A stretch of DNA of 64,000 bases from Klenkia soli (GTDB taxonomy: Bacteria > Actinomycetota > Actinomycetes > Mycobacteriales > Geodermatophilaceae). The translations under genes and the position numbers were made by a program. Location of the stretch: NCBI RefSeq assembly GCF_900103975.1, contig NZ_FNIR01000004.1:124001-188000 (forward strand). Direction: 5' to 3'. Under the pieces are notes generated by a model, which saw only the letters and a list, made by a program, of their open reading frames with translations, was not told where the DNA came from and did no database searches. Positions 25,649-35,847 of this stretch are shown here, one piece after another. Each line of letters starts with the position of its first letter. The first letter of the stretch is position 1.

Positions 25649-26845
25649 TCAGGAGCGGTCGACCGACGTCCAGGCCAGGGTCAGGGCGGCGACGCCGGCG
25701 AGGACGGCCAGCAGCACGGGGTAGGGGGCGACCGCGGTGAGGGCGGCCAGCACCAGGGGGGCGGCGAAGCCGACGTAGGTCAGCGCGTAGAAGACCCCCG
25801 TCAACCCGGCCAGCTCGTGCGCGGCGGCCACCCGTTGGGTCTCGAGCAGGCCGGCCACCAGGCAGCACCCGTAGCCGGCGCCGAGCAGCAGGGCGGTGGG
25901 CAGCAGCAGCCACGGCGTGGGCGACACGGCGTACCCGACCGCCACGAGGAGACCGGCCAGGACGGCGGTCGTGCCCAGCCGCGCAGCCGGGCGGGTGTCG
26001 TCGGCGGCCAGCCGGCGGGCCAGCGGCTGCACGAGGACGCCGGTGCCCAGGGTCAGCCCGGCCACCACGGCGTTGACCGCCACCGCGTACTCCGCCGCCG
26101 CCCCGCCGCCGTCGGCGAGCAACCCCGGGAGGACGGCGAGGGAGACGGTGGCCGCGGTGAACACCCAGGGCGCGACCGGGGTGACCAGCCGCAGGAAGCG
26201 CGGGTGCCGCACCGAGCGCACCCGGACGGCGGTCCGCAGCGGCACCCGCGTGTCGCTGCGCGGCACGGTCTCCGGGCTCCGCCACAGCGGCACGAGGACG
26301 GCGACGGCGAGCACCAGGTGCGGCAGGTAGGCCACGGTCAGCGGGTGCGGGGCCCACTGGGCCACCAGCCCCGCGACCAGCGGCCCGAGCCCGAACCCGG
26401 CCGACAGCGCGGTGGCGGCCCGCCGGGCACCGGTGCCGGGGACGGTGGTGGGGTCCCACGCGGGGCCGGAGAGCTCGCGCACCCAGGCGCTGCCCGCGGC
26501 GAACGCGGCCCCGCTGGCCACCCCGGCCAGCAACCGCCCGGCGTAGAGCGCCCACAGCTGGTCCAGCAGCAGCACGGCGGTGGCCAGCACCGACACCACC
26601 GCGGCGGCGCGCAGCACGGGCCCGCGGCCCCGCGCGTCGGACACCGGCCCCAGCACGAGCAGCGCCGGGATCAGGCCCAGCGCGTAGACCCCGACCAGGG
26701 CCGACACGTCGACCTCGGACAGCCCCTCGTCGCGCCGGTAGGCCACCAGCAGGCTCACGAACTGGTTGGCGCCCCAGCCGATGGCGAACATCGTCACCGC
26801 GACCGGGATCCACGCCCGGGGTCGGGGTGCGGCCGGTGCGGTCAC
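25649..26845 (-). CDS. MFS transporter
   Basis: 398 residues with about 12 hydrophobic segments. MFS motif A appears as GPVSDARGRGPVLRAAA after helix 2, and the RLLAGVASGAAFAAGSAWVREL stretch matches helix 4/5. The sequence IGWGANQF near the N-terminus and an absence of charged residues in helices 7-10 suggest a drug-efflux-like antiporter; no substrate can be assigned. The GTG start overlaps the SRPBCC stop by 4 nt, so the SRPBCC protein and transporter are coupled. Confidence 0.82.
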   Translation of the reverse strand: MTAPAAPRPRAWIPVAVTMFAIGWGANQFVSLLVAYRRDEGLSEVDVSALVGVYALGLIPALLVLGPVSDARGRGPVLRAAAVVSVLATAVLLLDQLWALYAGRLLAGVASGAAFAAGSAWVRELSGPAWDPTTVPGTGARRAATALSAGFGLGPLVAGLVAQWAPHPLTVAYLPHLVLAVAVLVPLWRSPETVPRSDTRVPLRTAVRVRSVRHPRFLRLVTPVAPWVFTAATVSLAVLPGLLADGGGAAAEYAVAVNAVVAGLTLGTGVLVQPLARRLAADDTRPAARLGTTAVLAGLLVAVGYAVSPTPWLLLPTALLLGAGYGCCLVAGLLETQRVAAAHELAGLTGVFYALTYVGFAAPLVLAALTAVAPYPVLLAVLAGVAALTLAWTSVDRS

Positions 26846-27369
26846 GCGGTGGGCTCGGCCGCCGCGGGCCCCTCGAGCAGGGTCTTGAGCCGGTGCAGGC
26901 TCGTGGCCAGGTTGCGGCGCTGGAAGTCGGCGAACGGGCCGCGGGTGGCGACGGCGTCGAAGACGGTGGCCACCGGGTCGGGCATGCGGCGCTCGTCGGT
27001 CCACGTCTGGGTCACCCGGGTGCCGGCGGTGCCGTCGGGCAGGGTGACCGGCTCCAGCCGGTGCTCCCAGCTGGCGATGCCGGTGCGCAGCCGGCGGCGG
27101 GCGCCGCCGATGGCCCGCACCCGGAAGGCGAACCGGGCACCGGGGTCGGCCGCGGTGACGACGCACTCGGTGATCCAGCGGAACCCGCGGCGCTCGTTGT
27201 CGCCGGTGAACACCGCGCCGACCGGGAGCGAGCCGGTGCTGCCCGTGCGGGCCCCGCGGTTCTCGGGGCTGAACTCCGGGGTGCGGGTCGGGTCGCTGAC
27301 GACGGCGTAGACCGCGGCCGGCGCCGCGGCCACCAGGATCGAGTCGGTCACGGTGCGCAGTCGTGGCAC
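26842..27369 (-). CDS. SRPBCC family (START/polyketide cyclase-like) protein
   Basis: 175 residues forming one helix-grip domain: an N-terminal ILVAAAPAAVYAVVSDPTR strand/helix, central strands with GDNERRGFRW, and a long C-terminal helix ending RNLATSLHRLKTLLEG. SRPBCC proteins bind hydrophobic ligands; many are unassigned. It is the first gene of a two-gene unit with the MFS transporter, which hints at a small hydrophobic molecule shared by the two. GTG 27369 is supported by GGGGA upstream; a second GTG six codons later is possible. Confidence 0.82.
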   Translation of the reverse strand: MPRLRTVTDSILVAAAPAAVYAVVSDPTRTPEFSPENRGARTGSTGSLPVGAVFTGDNERRGFRWITECVVTAADPGARFAFRVRAIGGARRRLRTGIASWEHRLEPVTLPDGTAGTRVTQTWTDERRMPDPVATVFDAVATRGPFADFQRRNLATSLHRLKTLLEGPAAAEPTA

Positions 27370-27404
27370 GTCGTCCCCTTCGTGGACCGGTCCGGACGCA
27401 CGAA

Positions 27405-27430
27405 GGGCCGGATCCTCGTGGATCCGGCCC
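27405..27430 (-). terminator. Hairpin terminator of tRNA-Arg
   Basis: A perfect 11-bp stem GGGCCGGATCC with a TCGT tetraloop, beginning 10 nt beyond the 3' end of the tRNA on its strand. It should terminate the tRNA transcript upstream of the SRPBCC gene. Confidence 0.85.
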
Positions 27431-27440
27431 GGTGCGCTGG

Positions 27441-27512
27441 TGCCCCCGGCAGGATTCGAACCTGCGCCCCTGCCTCCGGAGGGCAGTGCTCTATCCCCTG
27501 AGCTACGGGGGC
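27441..27512 (-). tRNA. tRNA-Arg (CCG anticodon)
   Basis: A 72-nt cloverleaf ending in the discriminator A. The acceptor stem GCCCCCG/CGGGGGC, D stem GCTC/GAGC, anticodon stem CTGCC/GGCAG with loop CTCCGGA, and T arm GCAGG-TTCGAAT-CCTGC all pair. The anticodon CCG reads CGG arginine codons, which are abundant in this genome. CCA is not encoded. A TAACGT box (27541-27546 on the minus strand) would start the transcript about 20 nt upstream. Confidence 0.96.
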
Positions 27513-27555
27513 TCGTGGTGGTGCTGGGGAAGCGACGGGAACGTTATCGCACCGC

Positions 27556-28245
27556 TCAGGGGGCCGGGAGGGGGGACCCCCCGCGGGCGGCGAGCATCGC
27601 GGCCATGGTCGTGGCCTCGGCGGTCTGGGTCGCCGCGATCGACCGCGCCAGGCCCCGGACGGCGGCCTCGGACGCGTGCGCCTCGCCGTACTCGGCCATC
27701 TCCAGACCGCCCTGGTGGTGCCGGATCATCAGCTGCAGGAACAGCACGTCGAAGTCGTTCCCCGTCGCCGCGCGCAGCTGGGTGAGCTCGGCGTCGGTGG
27801 CCATGCCGGGCATGAGGCCACCGGACATGTGGTCGTGCCCCTCCGCCCCCATCCAGGCCATGTCGTGGGTGCCGGTGACCGGGAGGCCCCACAGCGACAA
27901 CCAGCCCTGCATCCGGCCGACCTGGTTGAGCTGGGTCTGCGAGATGTCGAAGGCCAGCGACAGCACCTCGGGATCGGTGCTGCGGCCGGTGGCCAGGTTG
28001 GCCATCTGGACGGCCTGCAGGTGGTGGTCGGACATGTCCAGCGAGAACCCGGCGTCGACCGAACCGGCTACCGGGGTCTCGGTGCGCCCCAGGCCGAGGG
28101 CGACCGCGAGCCCCCCACCGATCAGGACCAGCCCGGCCGCGATGACCGCCACCAGCCCGGCGGCCAGCCAGCGCCGGGGCTGCCGGGGGGCGCCGTCGGG
28201 CTCGTCGACGGGCTCGACCGGACGGGTGGGGCTCTGGGTCTGCAC
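27556..28245 (-). CDS. DUF305 family membrane-anchored protein
   Basis: About 229 residues. A Pro-rich cytoplasmic start is followed by one hydrophobic segment (about 28-52), then the extracytoplasmic DUF305 domain, a ferritin-like four-helix bundle with two His-rich helices: MSDHHLQAVQMA and QLMIRHHQGGLEMAEYG. DUF305 proteins often accompany copper-resistance genes and may bind metal. Met-rich segments (MAWMGAEGHDHMSGGLMPGM, 20 residues) support copper binding. GTG 28245 was chosen because GAGG lies 8 nt upstream. It lies 73 bp after the DUF3105 gene, so they probably form an operon, a pairing seen upstream of argS in many Actinobacteria. Confidence 0.88.
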   Translation of the reverse strand: MQTQSPTRPVEPVDEPDGAPRQPRRWLAAGLVAVIAAGLVLIGGGLAVALGLGRTETPVAGSVDAGFSLDMSDHHLQAVQMANLATGRSTDPEVLSLAFDISQTQLNQVGRMQGWLSLWGLPVTGTHDMAWMGAEGHDHMSGGLMPGMATDAELTQLRAATGNDFDVLFLQLMIRHHQGGLEMAEYGEAHASEAAVRGLARSIAATQTAEATTMAAMLAARGGSPLPAP

Positions 28246-28318
28246 GGGGATCACCTCGGGGTTCGCGCGGTGCCCGGCCGGTGGTCGGCCGGGCACCGGT
28301 TCGTGCTCAGGGGGCCGG

Positions 28319-29284
28319 TCAGGGGGCCGTCGTCGCGCTGGGCTCGGTGGTGGGCTCGGTGGTGGGCTCGGTGGACGCGGTGCCGGGGGCGGCGGAGTCC
28401 GTGGTCGGCGCGTCGCTGTTGCCGACCGGCTCGCTGCTGGCGTCGGCCGGCAGGGGGTTGGCCGCGAAGTCCGGGTTCTCGCAGCTGGCGCCGACCTCCG
28501 GGTAGAGCGAGGTGCCGTCGGCGTCCGTGCCGCGGCGGAAGAAGTCGATGTACTGCTGGATCCGGGGGTCGTCGACCGAGTCCACGGCCAACCGGTGGTT
28601 CCAGGACTCCAGGCTGATCGGGCTCTGCAGGTCCGACGTGGTGGCCAGCCCGGCGTAGGGGGACATCAGGAGGTAGCTGCCGTTGTCCGACACCAGCGAC
28701 GACAGCGTCGCGACGTCGTCGCTGCTGAGCACGTCGGGGTCGTAGGTGATCCAGACGGCGCCGTGCTCCAGGGAGTGCACGGCGTTCTCGTGCCGGATGT
28801 CGATGTCGTAGACGGTGCCCGTGCAGTCGGCCCAGTACGGGTCGTGCGGGCCGCCGACGGGCGGGTTCTCGGTGTAGGTCACGTTCTCGGTGACGTGCTG
28901 CTGACCGGCGGCGTACTCGAAGACCTGCACGCCCTGGATCTGGTCGGCCGCGGTGATGCGGTTCTCGTTCTTCTCGTTCACCGCGTGCACCGCGTAGCCG
29001 ATGACCGCGCCGGCGAACACGACGACCGCGACCGCGGCGGCGATGAGCCCCCAGGGCTTGGGCTTGGCGACGACGGCCTGCTGCGGGCGGGTGCGTCCGC
29101 CCTTGCCGGCGGGCCGGCTGCCGGCCTTCGCGGCGCCCTTGCCGGCCCCCTTGCCGCCGCCCAGGCCCTTGCCGGCCGGGGTCGCCTGACGCCCGCCGGC
29201 CCCCTTGCCGGGCGTGCGCCTGGCCGCGGACGACCCGCCCGTCGGCTTCTCGGCGTTCGTGTCGGGCTTCGGGTCCTCGGGCAA
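28319..29284 (-). CDS. DUF3105 family membrane-anchored protein
   Basis: 321 residues. The N-terminal ~75 are a Gly/Lys/Ala-rich basic, disordered cytoplasmic tail. One membrane helix follows (about 80-100), then an extracytoplasmic DUF3105 domain with conserved GGPHDPYWADCTGTVYD, split as GGPHDPYW and ADCTGTVYD, the HSLEHGAVWITYDP motif and a second Cys in GASCENP that could disulfide-bond with the first. The C-terminal ~45 residues are a Thr/Glu/Pro low-complexity tail. Function is unknown; the paired His residues suggest metal binding. Start is TTG with GGAGAGG just upstream. Divergent from argS. Confidence 0.87.
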   Translation of the reverse strand: MPEDPKPDTNAEKPTGGSSAARRTPGKGAGGRQATPAGKGLGGGKGAGKGAAKAGSRPAGKGGRTRPQQAVVAKPKPWGLIAAAVAVVVFAGAVIGYAVHAVNEKNENRITAADQIQGVQVFEYAAGQQHVTENVTYTENPPVGGPHDPYWADCTGTVYDIDIRHENAVHSLEHGAVWITYDPDVLSSDDVATLSSLVSDNGSYLLMSPYAGLATTSDLQSPISLESWNHRLAVDSVDDPRIQQYIDFFRRGTDADGTSLYPEVGASCENPDFAANPLPADASSEPVGNSDAPTTDSAAPGTASTEPTTEPTTEPSATTAP

Positions 29285-29461
29285 GGCCTCTCCAGTTCAG
29301 GTCGTGGGCGCAGGCGGCGGCGGGGTCGACGCCTCGGGGGCGGCCGGCTGGTCCGGCGGGCGAGTCTAGGTGCCGCACCTGTGCGCACCGTCGGTCGTGA
29401 CGACGCTCACGCGCCGTCCCTGCTGGTCAACGGCGCGGGGAAGTCGGTGGTTCCGCTCTTC

Positions 29462-29467
29462 TAGGAT
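29462..29467 (+). promoter_or_regulatory. Leaderless promoter of argS-lysA-hom-thrC-thrB
   Basis: TAGGAT ends 6 nt before the argS GTG, with no Shine-Dalgarno between. This spacing predicts a leaderless mRNA for a five-gene overlapping operon. No consensus -35 is evident, and no T-box or other leader is possible in so short a space. Confidence 0.55.
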
Positions 29468-29473
29468 CACCCG

Positions 29474-31135
29474 GTGACGCCCGAGCAGCTCAGTGCCCTC
29501 GTCCGCGCCGTCGTCGCCGGGGCCGTCGAGCGCGGCACGCTCGCGGTCGCCGTCCCCGACGACGTCGTGGTCGAGCGCCCCCGCAACCCCGAGCACGGCG
29601 ACTACGCCACCACCGTGGCGCTGAAGCTGGCCAAGCAGGCCGGCCGGCCCCCGCGCGAGGTGGCCGAGGTGCTGGCCGCCGACCTGCGCGAGCAGCCGGG
29701 CATCGCCCGGGTGGACGTCGCGGGCCCCGGTTTCCTCAACGTGACCTTCGCGCAGGGTGCGCTGGGCCAGATCGCCGTCGACGCGGTCACCGCCGGCGAG
29801 GCCTACGGCCGCACCGACGCCCTGGCCGGGCAGCGGGTGAACCTCGAGTTCGTCTCGGCGAACCCGACGGGTCCGGTGCACATCGGCGGCACCCGCTGGG
29901 CCGCGGTCGGCGACGCGCTGGGCCGGTTGCTCACCGCCAGCGGGGCCGACGTCAGCCGCGAGTACTACTTCAACGACGCCGGCTCCCAGATCGACCGGTT
30001 CGCCCGCAGCCTGGTGGCCGCCGCGCACGGGCGCCCGGCGCCCGAGGACGGCTACGCCGGCGACTACATCGGCGAGATCGCCGCCTCGGTGGTGGCCGCC
30101 GAGCCCGGGGTGACCGAGCTGCCCGCCGAGCAGGAGCAGGAGCGGTTCCGGGTGCGCGGCGTCGACCTGATGTTCGGCGAGATCAAGGCCTCGCTGGCCG
30201 ACTTCGGCGTCGTGTTCGACACCTACTTCTCCGAGGCGACCCTGCACGCCAGCGGCGCGCTGGAGAAGGTGATCGGCACGCTGCGCGAGCGGGGGCACGT
30301 CTACGAGGCCGACGGCGCGACCTGGCTGCGCACCACCGACTTCGGCGACGACAAGGACCGCCCGCTGGTCAAGAGCGACGGCGACTACACCTACTTCGCC
30401 GCCGACTGCGCCTACTACCAGGACAAGCGGTCCCGGGGCTTCGACCGCGTGGTGATCATGCTCGGCGCCGACCACGCCGGGTACGTCGGCCGCTACAAGG
30501 CGCTGGTCGCGGCGCTGGGTGACGACCCGGCCGCGAACCTCGAGATCCTGCTCGGCCAGCTGGTCAACCTCGTCCGCGACGGCCAGCCGCTGCGCATGAG
30601 CAAGCGGGCCGGCACGGTCATCACCCTCGCCGACCTGGTCGAGGCCGTCGGCGCCGACGCCGCCCGCTACGCGCTGGCGCGGGCCTCGGTCGACCAGCAG
30701 ATCGACCTGGACCTCGACCTGTGGAGTCGGGCGGCCAGCGACAACCCGGTCTTCTACGTCCAGTACGCCCACGCCCGCATCGCCTCGCTGCTGCGCGGCG
30801 CGGCCGACCTGGGCATCGACCTGGGCACGGCCGCCACGGTCGACGCCACCCCGCTGGCCCACCCGCGGGAGGTCGACCTGCTGCGCGCGGTCGCCGAGTT
30901 CCCCCGGGTGGTCACCGCGGCCGCCGAGCTGCGCGCGCCGCACCGGGTCGCCCGCTACCTGGAGGAGCTCGCCGGCACCTACCACCGGTTCTACGACGTC
31001 TGCCGGGTGCTGCCCCGCGGCGACGACGAGGTCACCCCGACGACCGTCGCCCGGCTGTGGCTGTGCGCGGCCACCGCCCAGGTGCTGCGCAACGGCCTGG
31101 CCGTGCTCGGCGTGCAGGCCCCGGAGCGGATGTGA
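29474..31135 (+). CDS. argS: Arginyl-tRNA synthetase
   Basis: 553 residues, class I synthetase. An N-terminal Arg-tRNA D-loop recognition domain (~1-100) is followed by the Rossmann catalytic core with [13 protein letters not shown] (HIGH) and the LRMSKRAGT (KMSKS) loop, then the anticodon-binding DALR domain. It charges tRNA-Arg; a tRNA-Arg(CCG) gene lies 2 kb away. The GTG start follows a leaderless-type -10. Its stop overlaps lysA (GTGA), the order conserved in M. tuberculosis (Rv1292-Rv1293). Confidence 0.97.
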   Translation: MTPEQLSALVRAVVAGAVERGTLAVAVPDDVVVERPRNPEHGDYATTVALKLAKQAGRPPREVAEVLAADLREQPGIARVDVAGPGFLNVTFAQGALGQIAVDAVTAGEAYGRTDALAGQRVNLEFVSANPTGPVHIGGTRWAAVGDALGRLLTASGADVSREYYFNDAGSQIDRFARSLVAAAHGRPAPEDGYAGDYIGEIAASVVAAEPGVTELPAEQEQERFRVRGVDLMFGEIKASLADFGVVFDTYFSEATLHASGALEKVIGTLRERGHVYEADGATWLRTTDFGDDKDRPLVKSDGDYTYFAADCAYYQDKRSRGFDRVVIMLGADHAGYVGRYKALVAALGDDPAANLEILLGQLVNLVRDGQPLRMSKRAGTVITLADLVEAVGADAARYALARASVDQQIDLDLDLWSRAASDNPVFYVQYAHARIASLLRGAADLGIDLGTAATVDATPLAHPREVDLLRAVAEFPRVVTAAAELRAPHRVARYLEELAGTYHRFYDVCRVLPRGDDEVTPTTVARLWLCAATAQVLRNGLAVLGVQAPERM

Positions 31136-32580
31136 GGGCGCACCCCGCAGGTCCGCTGCACGGGAACATCACCCCGCCCAGCGCGGCCGGCGCCCCGCCG
31201 GTGTCCCTCGGCGACCTCGACGGCCAGGTGTGGCCCCGCGGCGCCGCGCGGGTCGACGGCGAGCTGCACCTGGCCGGCCGGTCGGTGACGGACCTGGTGC
31301 GCGAGCACGGCACCCCGCTGTTCGTCCTGGACGAGGCCGACTTCCGCGGCCGCGCGGCCGACTTCCGCGAGGGCTTCGCCGGCGCCGACGTCCACTACGC
31401 CTCGAAGGCGTTCCTGTGCGGCCAGGTCGCCCGCTGGGTGGCCGAGGACGACCTGCACCTGGACGTCTGCAGCGGCAACGAGCTGTCGGTGGCGCTGGCC
31501 GCCGGGTTCCCCGCCGAGCGGATCGCGCTGCACGGCAACAACAAGTCCCTGGTCGAGCTGGCGCTCGCCGTCGACGCCGGGGTCGGGCACGTGGTGCTGG
31601 ACTCCTTCGACGAGATCGACCGCCTGGTGCCGCTCGCCGCCGCGCGGGTGGCCGCCGGGGGAGCGCCGGTCGCCGTGCTGGTGCGCACGACGGTGGGCAT
31701 CGAGGCGCACACCCACGAGTTCATCGCGACCGCGCACGAGGACCAGAAGTTCGGCTTCTCCCTGGCCACCGGCGACGCGCTGACCGCCGCGGTCCGGGTG
31801 ATCCGCGAGCCCGCGCTGGACCTCGCCGGCCTGCACAGCCACATCGGCTCGCAGATCTTCGACACCCAGGGCTTCGAGGCCGCGGCGCACCGGGTGGTCG
31901 GGCTGATGGCGCAGGTCGAGCAGGCCACCGGCGTCGTCCTGGGCCAGCTCAACCTCGGCGGCGGGTTCGGCATCGCCTACCTCGCCGACGACGACCCGAT
32001 CACCCCGGCCGACGTCGCCGCGCGCATGCGGCACGTGGTGGCCTCCGAGTGCGCCGCGCTGGGTCTGCCGGTGCCCCGGCTCGCGGTCGAGCCCGGCCGG
32101 GCGATCGCGGGGCCCGGCACGGTCACCCTCTACGAGATCGGCACCATCAAGCCGGTGCGGTTGGGCTCCTCGGGCGCACCGGGCACCCCGGCGGTCCGCA
32201 ACTACGTCTCGGTGGACGGCGGCATGAGCGACAACATCCGCACCGCCCTCTACGACGCCGCCTACACGTGCGTGCTGGCCAACCGGGTCTCCGACGCCCC
32301 GCCGGCGCTGTGCCGGGTGGTGGGCAAGCACTGCGAGAGCGGCGACGTGCTGGTCCGCGACCTGTGGCTGCCCTCGGACGTCGTCCCCGGCGACCTGCTC
32401 GCGGTGGCCGCCACCGGGGCCTACTGCTGGTCGATGGCCTCGAACTACAACTACCTGCTCAAGCCGCCGGTGGTGGCCGTCCGGGACGGGGTGTCGGCGA
32501 CGATCGTGCGACGGCAGACACTGTCCGACGTGTTCGCCCTCGACGCCGTCCTGTCCTCCTCCGCCGAGGTCCTCTCGTGA
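31132..32580 (+). CDS. lysA: Diaminopimelate decarboxylase
   Basis: 482 residues, fold-III PLP decarboxylase. PLP lysine is Lys92 in [28 protein letters not shown] and EPGRAI are the phosphate and substrate loops; DVLVRD and the CESGDVL segment provide the partner-subunit residues. It makes L-lysine from meso-diaminopimelate, the last lysine step, and competes with peptidoglycan synthesis for DAP. An additional ~45-residue N-terminal region precedes the barrel, as in mycobacterial LysA. GTG overlaps the argS stop by 4 nt, and the stop overlaps hom. Confidence 0.96.
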   Translation: MRAHPAGPLHGNITPPSAAGAPPVSLGDLDGQVWPRGAARVDGELHLAGRSVTDLVREHGTPLFVLDEADFRGRAADFREGFAGADVHYASKAFLCGQVARWVAEDDLHLDVCSGNELSVALAAGFPAERIALHGNNKSLVELALAVDAGVGHVVLDSFDEIDRLVPLAAARVAAGGAPVAVLVRTTVGIEAHTHEFIATAHEDQKFGFSLATGDALTAAVRVIREPALDLAGLHSHIGSQIFDTQGFEAAAHRVVGLMAQVEQATGVVLGQLNLGGGFGIAYLADDDPITPADVAARMRHVVASECAALGLPVPRLAVEPGRAIAGPGTVTLYEIGTIKPVRLGSSGAPGTPAVRNYVSVDGGMSDNIRTALYDAAYTCVLANRVSDAPPALCRVVGKHCESGDVLVRDLWLPSDVVPGDLLAVAATGAYCWSMASNYNYLLKPPVVAVRDGVSATIVRRQTLSDVFALDAVLSSSAEVLS

Positions 32581-33869
32581 GCGCCCCGCTCCGGGTGGCG
32601 CTGCTGGGCTGCGGCACCGTCGGCTCGGCGGTGCTGCGCCTGCTCACCGACCAGGCCGCCGACATCACCGCCCGGGTCGGTTGCCCCGTGCAGGTCGCCG
32701 GGGTTGCCGTCCGGCGTCCCGACCGGCACCCCGAGGTGCCCGCCGACCTGCTGACCACCGACGCGCACGCGCTGGTGACCTCGCCCGACGTCGACCTGGT
32801 GGTCGAGGTCATCGGCGGGATCGAGCCGGCCCGCGAGCTGATGCTGGCCGCGTTCGCCGCGGGCAAGGGCGTGGTCAGCGCGAACAAGGCGCTGCTGGCC
32901 GACGACGGCGTGGCGCTGCACGCCGCGGCCGCCGAGGCCGGCGTCGACCTCTACTACGAGGCCGCCGTCGCCGGCGCGATTCCGTTGCTGAGGCCGCTGC
33001 GCGAGTCCCTGGCCGGTGACCAGCTCACCCGGGTGGTCGGCATCGTCAACGGGACGACGAACTACATCCTCTCCCGCATGGCCGAGACCGGCGCCGGGTT
33101 CGCCGAGGCGCTGGCCGAGGCCACCGAGCTGGGCTACGCCGAGGCCGACCCCACCGCCGACGTCGACGGCTTCGACGCCGCCGCCAAGGCCGCCATCCTG
33201 GCCTCGCTGGCGTTCCACTCCCCGGTGGTGGCCGGCGACGTGTACCGCGAGGGCATCTCCGCGGTCTCCTCGACCGACGTCGCCCGGGCCGCCGAGATCG
33301 GCTGCACCGTCAAGCTGCTGGCGATCTGCGAGAAGGTCACCGGCGAGCACGGCGACGCGATCGCCGTCCGGGTGCACCCGGCGATGATCCCGACCACGCA
33401 CCCGCTGGCGTCGGTGGGCGGGGCGTTCAACGCGGTCTTCGTCGAGGCCGAGGCGGCCGGTCAGCTGATGTTCTACGGCCAGGGCGCGGGGGGTGAGCCC
33501 ACCGCCTCGGCGGTGCTGGGCGACCTGGTCGCCGTGGCCCGCAACCGGGTGGCCGGGGTCGCCGGGCCGGGCACGACGGCCTACGCCGGCCTCCCGGTGG
33601 CCCCGATGGCCGACACCCCCACGCGGTACCACGTGAGCCTCGACGTCGCGGACAAGCCGGGGGTGCTGGCCACCGTCGCGCAGGAGTTCGCCGCCCAGGG
33701 CGTGAGCATCTCCACCGTCCGCCAGGACGGCTCCGGCGAGGCCGCCACCCTGGTGATCGTCACCCACCTGGCCCCCGACTCGGCCCTGTCTGCCACGATC
33801 TCCCGGCTGCGCGGGATGCCGGCCGTCCGGGCCGTGACCAGCGTGCTCCGCGTGGAAGGACTCTCATGA
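32577..33869 (+). CDS. hom: Homoserine dehydrogenase
   Basis: 430 residues. NAD(P)-binding domain with [10 protein letters not shown], catalytic domain with [23 protein letters not shown] and the conserved NGTTNYIL and [14 protein letters not shown] blocks, and a C-terminal ACT domain (from about residue 345, [19 protein letters not shown]) that normally senses threonine. It reduces aspartate semialdehyde to homoserine, the branch point to threonine and methionine. GTG overlaps lysA, and the stop overlaps thrC (ATGA). Confidence 0.96.
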   Translation: MSAPLRVALLGCGTVGSAVLRLLTDQAADITARVGCPVQVAGVAVRRPDRHPEVPADLLTTDAHALVTSPDVDLVVEVIGGIEPARELMLAAFAAGKGVVSANKALLADDGVALHAAAAEAGVDLYYEAAVAGAIPLLRPLRESLAGDQLTRVVGIVNGTTNYILSRMAETGAGFAEALAEATELGYAEADPTADVDGFDAAAKAAILASLAFHSPVVAGDVYREGISAVSSTDVARAAEIGCTVKLLAICEKVTGEHGDAIAVRVHPAMIPTTHPLASVGGAFNAVFVEAEAAGQLMFYGQGAGGEPTASAVLGDLVAVARNRVAGVAGPGTTAYAGLPVAPMADTPTRYHVSLDVADKPGVLATVAQEFAAQGVSISTVRQDGSGEAATLVIVTHLAPDSALSATISRLRGMPAVRAVTSVLRVEGLS

Positions 33870-34930
33870 CCACCGCATCGCCGTTCTGGCCGGGGCTGAT
33901 CGAGGCCTACCGCGACCGGCTGCCGGTGAGCGCGACGACCCCGGTGGTGACGCTGCAGGAGGGCGCCACCCCGCTGGTGCCCGCGCCCGAGCTGTCCCGC
34001 CGCACCGGCTGCGACGTGCACCTCAAGGTCGAGGGCGCCAACCCGACCGGGTCGTTCAAGGACCGCGGCATGACCATGGCGATCACCAAGGCCGTCGAGG
34101 AGGGCGCGCAGGCGGTCATCTGCGCCTCCACCGGCAACACCTCGGCCAGTGCGGCGGCCTACGCCGCCCGGGCCGGGTTGGTCTGCGCCGTCCTCGTGCC
34201 GCAGGGCAAGATCGCCACCGGCAAGCTGGCCCAGGCGCTGGTGCACGGCGCGAAGCTGCTGCAGGTGCAGGGCAACTTCGACGACTGCCTGGCCCTGGCC
34301 TCCAAGCTGGCCATCGACTACCCGGTCAGCCTGGTCAACAGCGTGAACCAGTACCGCATCGAGGGGCAGAAGACCGCCTCGTTCGAGATCGTCGACGTGC
34401 TCGGCGATGCGCCGGACATCCACTGCCTGCCGGTCGGCAACGCCGGCAACATCACCGCGTACTGGCAGGGCTACCGGGAGTACTGCGACAACGGCCCGGC
34501 CACCAAGCGGCCACGGATGTTCGGCTTCCAGGCCGCCGGGTCCGCGCCCATCGTGGACGGTGCCGTGGTCGAGAACCCCAGCACGATCGCCACCGCCATC
34601 CGGATCGGCAACCCGGCGTCGTGGACCAAGGCGCTGGCCGCGCGCGACGAGTCCGGGGGGCGCATCGACGCCGTCACCGACCGGGCCATCCTGGCCGCCT
34701 ACCGGCTGCTGGCCCGCACCGAGGCGGTCTTCGTCGAGCCGGCGTCGGCGGCCTCGGTCGCCGGTCTGCTGCAGGTCGCCGCAGCCGGCGAGCTGGAGCC
34801 GGGCCAGCGCATCGTGTGCACGGTGACCGGCAACGGCCTCAAGGACCCCGAGTGGGCCATCTCCGGTGCTCCGGCGCCGGTCACCATCCCCGTCGACGCC
34901 GCTGCCGCCGCCGCGCAGCTGGGCCTGTGA
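33866..34930 (+). CDS. thrC: Threonine synthase
   Basis: 354 residues, fold-II PLP enzyme of the short bacterial type. PLP lysine is Lys65 in [30 protein letters not shown] holds the substrate phosphate, and [12 protein letters not shown] is the PLP phosphate loop. It converts O-phosphohomoserine to threonine. It overlaps hom and thrB by 4 nt on either side, so homoserine, phosphohomoserine and threonine steps are made from one coupled message. Confidence 0.96.
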   Translation: MTTASPFWPGLIEAYRDRLPVSATTPVVTLQEGATPLVPAPELSRRTGCDVHLKVEGANPTGSFKDRGMTMAITKAVEEGAQAVICASTGNTSASAAAYAARAGLVCAVLVPQGKIATGKLAQALVHGAKLLQVQGNFDDCLALASKLAIDYPVSLVNSVNQYRIEGQKTASFEIVDVLGDAPDIHCLPVGNAGNITAYWQGYREYCDNGPATKRPRMFGFQAAGSAPIVDGAVVENPSTIATAIRIGNPASWTKALAARDESGGRIDAVTDRAILAAYRLLARTEAVFVEPASAASVAGLLQVAAAGELEPGQRIVCTVTGNGLKDPEWAISGAPAPVTIPVDAAAAAAQLGL

Positions 34931-35847
34931 CCGCCGCGCCGGGCCAGCCGGTCCGCATCCGGGTGCCGGCCACCAGCGCCAACCTCGGGCCCGCCTTCGA
35001 CAGCGCGGGTCTCGCGCTGAGCCTGTACGACGAGCTCGAGGTGTCCGTCGTCGACGGGCTCGAGGTGGTCGTCGAGGGCTTCGGCGCCGACGACCTGCCC
35101 CGCGACGAGACCCACCTCGTGGTCCGCGCCTTCCGGGCCGCCTGCGCCGACCTGGGCTGGTCGCCGCCGGGCCTGCGGCTGGTCGCCCGCAACGGCATCC
35201 CGCAGGGCCGGGGCCTCGGGTCCTCCGCCTCGGCGGTGGTCGCCGGCATCCTGGCCGCCTGGGCCCTGTGCCCGGCCGTCGTGGGCGTCGACGACGACCG
35301 CGTGCTGGCGCTGGCCGACGCCATCGAGGGCCACCCCGACAACGTCGCCGCCTGCCTGCTCGGGGGGCTGACGCTGTCCTGGACGGGCGCCGAGGGCGTG
35401 CGGGCGGCGTCGCTGGCCGTGTCCCCGCAGGTCACCCCGCTGGTGTGCGTGCCCACCACGACGCTGTCCACCCACGTCGCCCGCGAGCTGCTGCCCGCCG
35501 TCGTCCCGCACGGCGACGCCGCCTTCAACGCGGGCCGCTCCGCCCTGCTCGTGCACGCCCTCACCGCCGCGCCGCAGCTGCTGCTGGACGCGACGGAGGA
35601 CCGGCTGCACCAGGACCAGCGGGCCGCCGCGATGCCCGGCACCGCCGCGCTGGTCGCCGACCTGCGCGACGCCGGCCACGCGGCCGTCGTGTCCGGTGCC
35701 GGCCCGAGCGTGCTCGTGCTGGACGCCCGGCCCGAGGACGCCGCGCTGGTGCGCACCGTCGTTCCCGAGGACTGGCAGGTCCTCGACGTGGCCGTGGAGG
35801 CGGCCGGCGCACGTGTCCGGTACGGAGACCGTGCTGTATCGTCCTGA
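34927..35847 (+). CDS. thrB: Homoserine kinase
   Basis: 306 residues, GHMP kinase. The three family motifs are [16 protein letters not shown], the ATP loop [16 protein letters not shown] and the C-terminal [12 protein letters not shown]. It phosphorylates homoserine for ThrC. Last gene of the argS-thrB chain; the following 253 nt hold hairpins before rho. A TATCGT box lies near the 3' end of the gene (about 35837-35842) and could serve rho. Confidence 0.95.
   Translation: MTAAPGQPVRIRVPATSANLGPAFDSAGLALSLYDELEVSVVDGLEVVVEGFGADDLPRDETHLVVRAFRAACADLGWSPPGLRLVARNGIPQGRGLGSSASAVVAGILAAWALCPAVVGVDDDRVLALADAIEGHPDNVAACLLGGLTLSWTGAEGVRAASLAVSPQVTPLVCVPTTTLSTHVARELLPAVVPHGDAAFNAGRSALLVHALTAAPQLLLDATEDRLHQDQRAAAMPGTAALVADLRDAGHAAVVSGAGPSVLVLDARPEDAALVRTVVPEDWQVLDVAVEAAGARVRYGDRAVSS

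Noticed and set aside
29285-29473. T-box or attenuator before the argS-thrB operon
   Set aside because: The TAGGAT box directly before the GTG leaves no leader, and no specifier-loop structure or leader peptide with runs of Arg, Lys or Thr is present.
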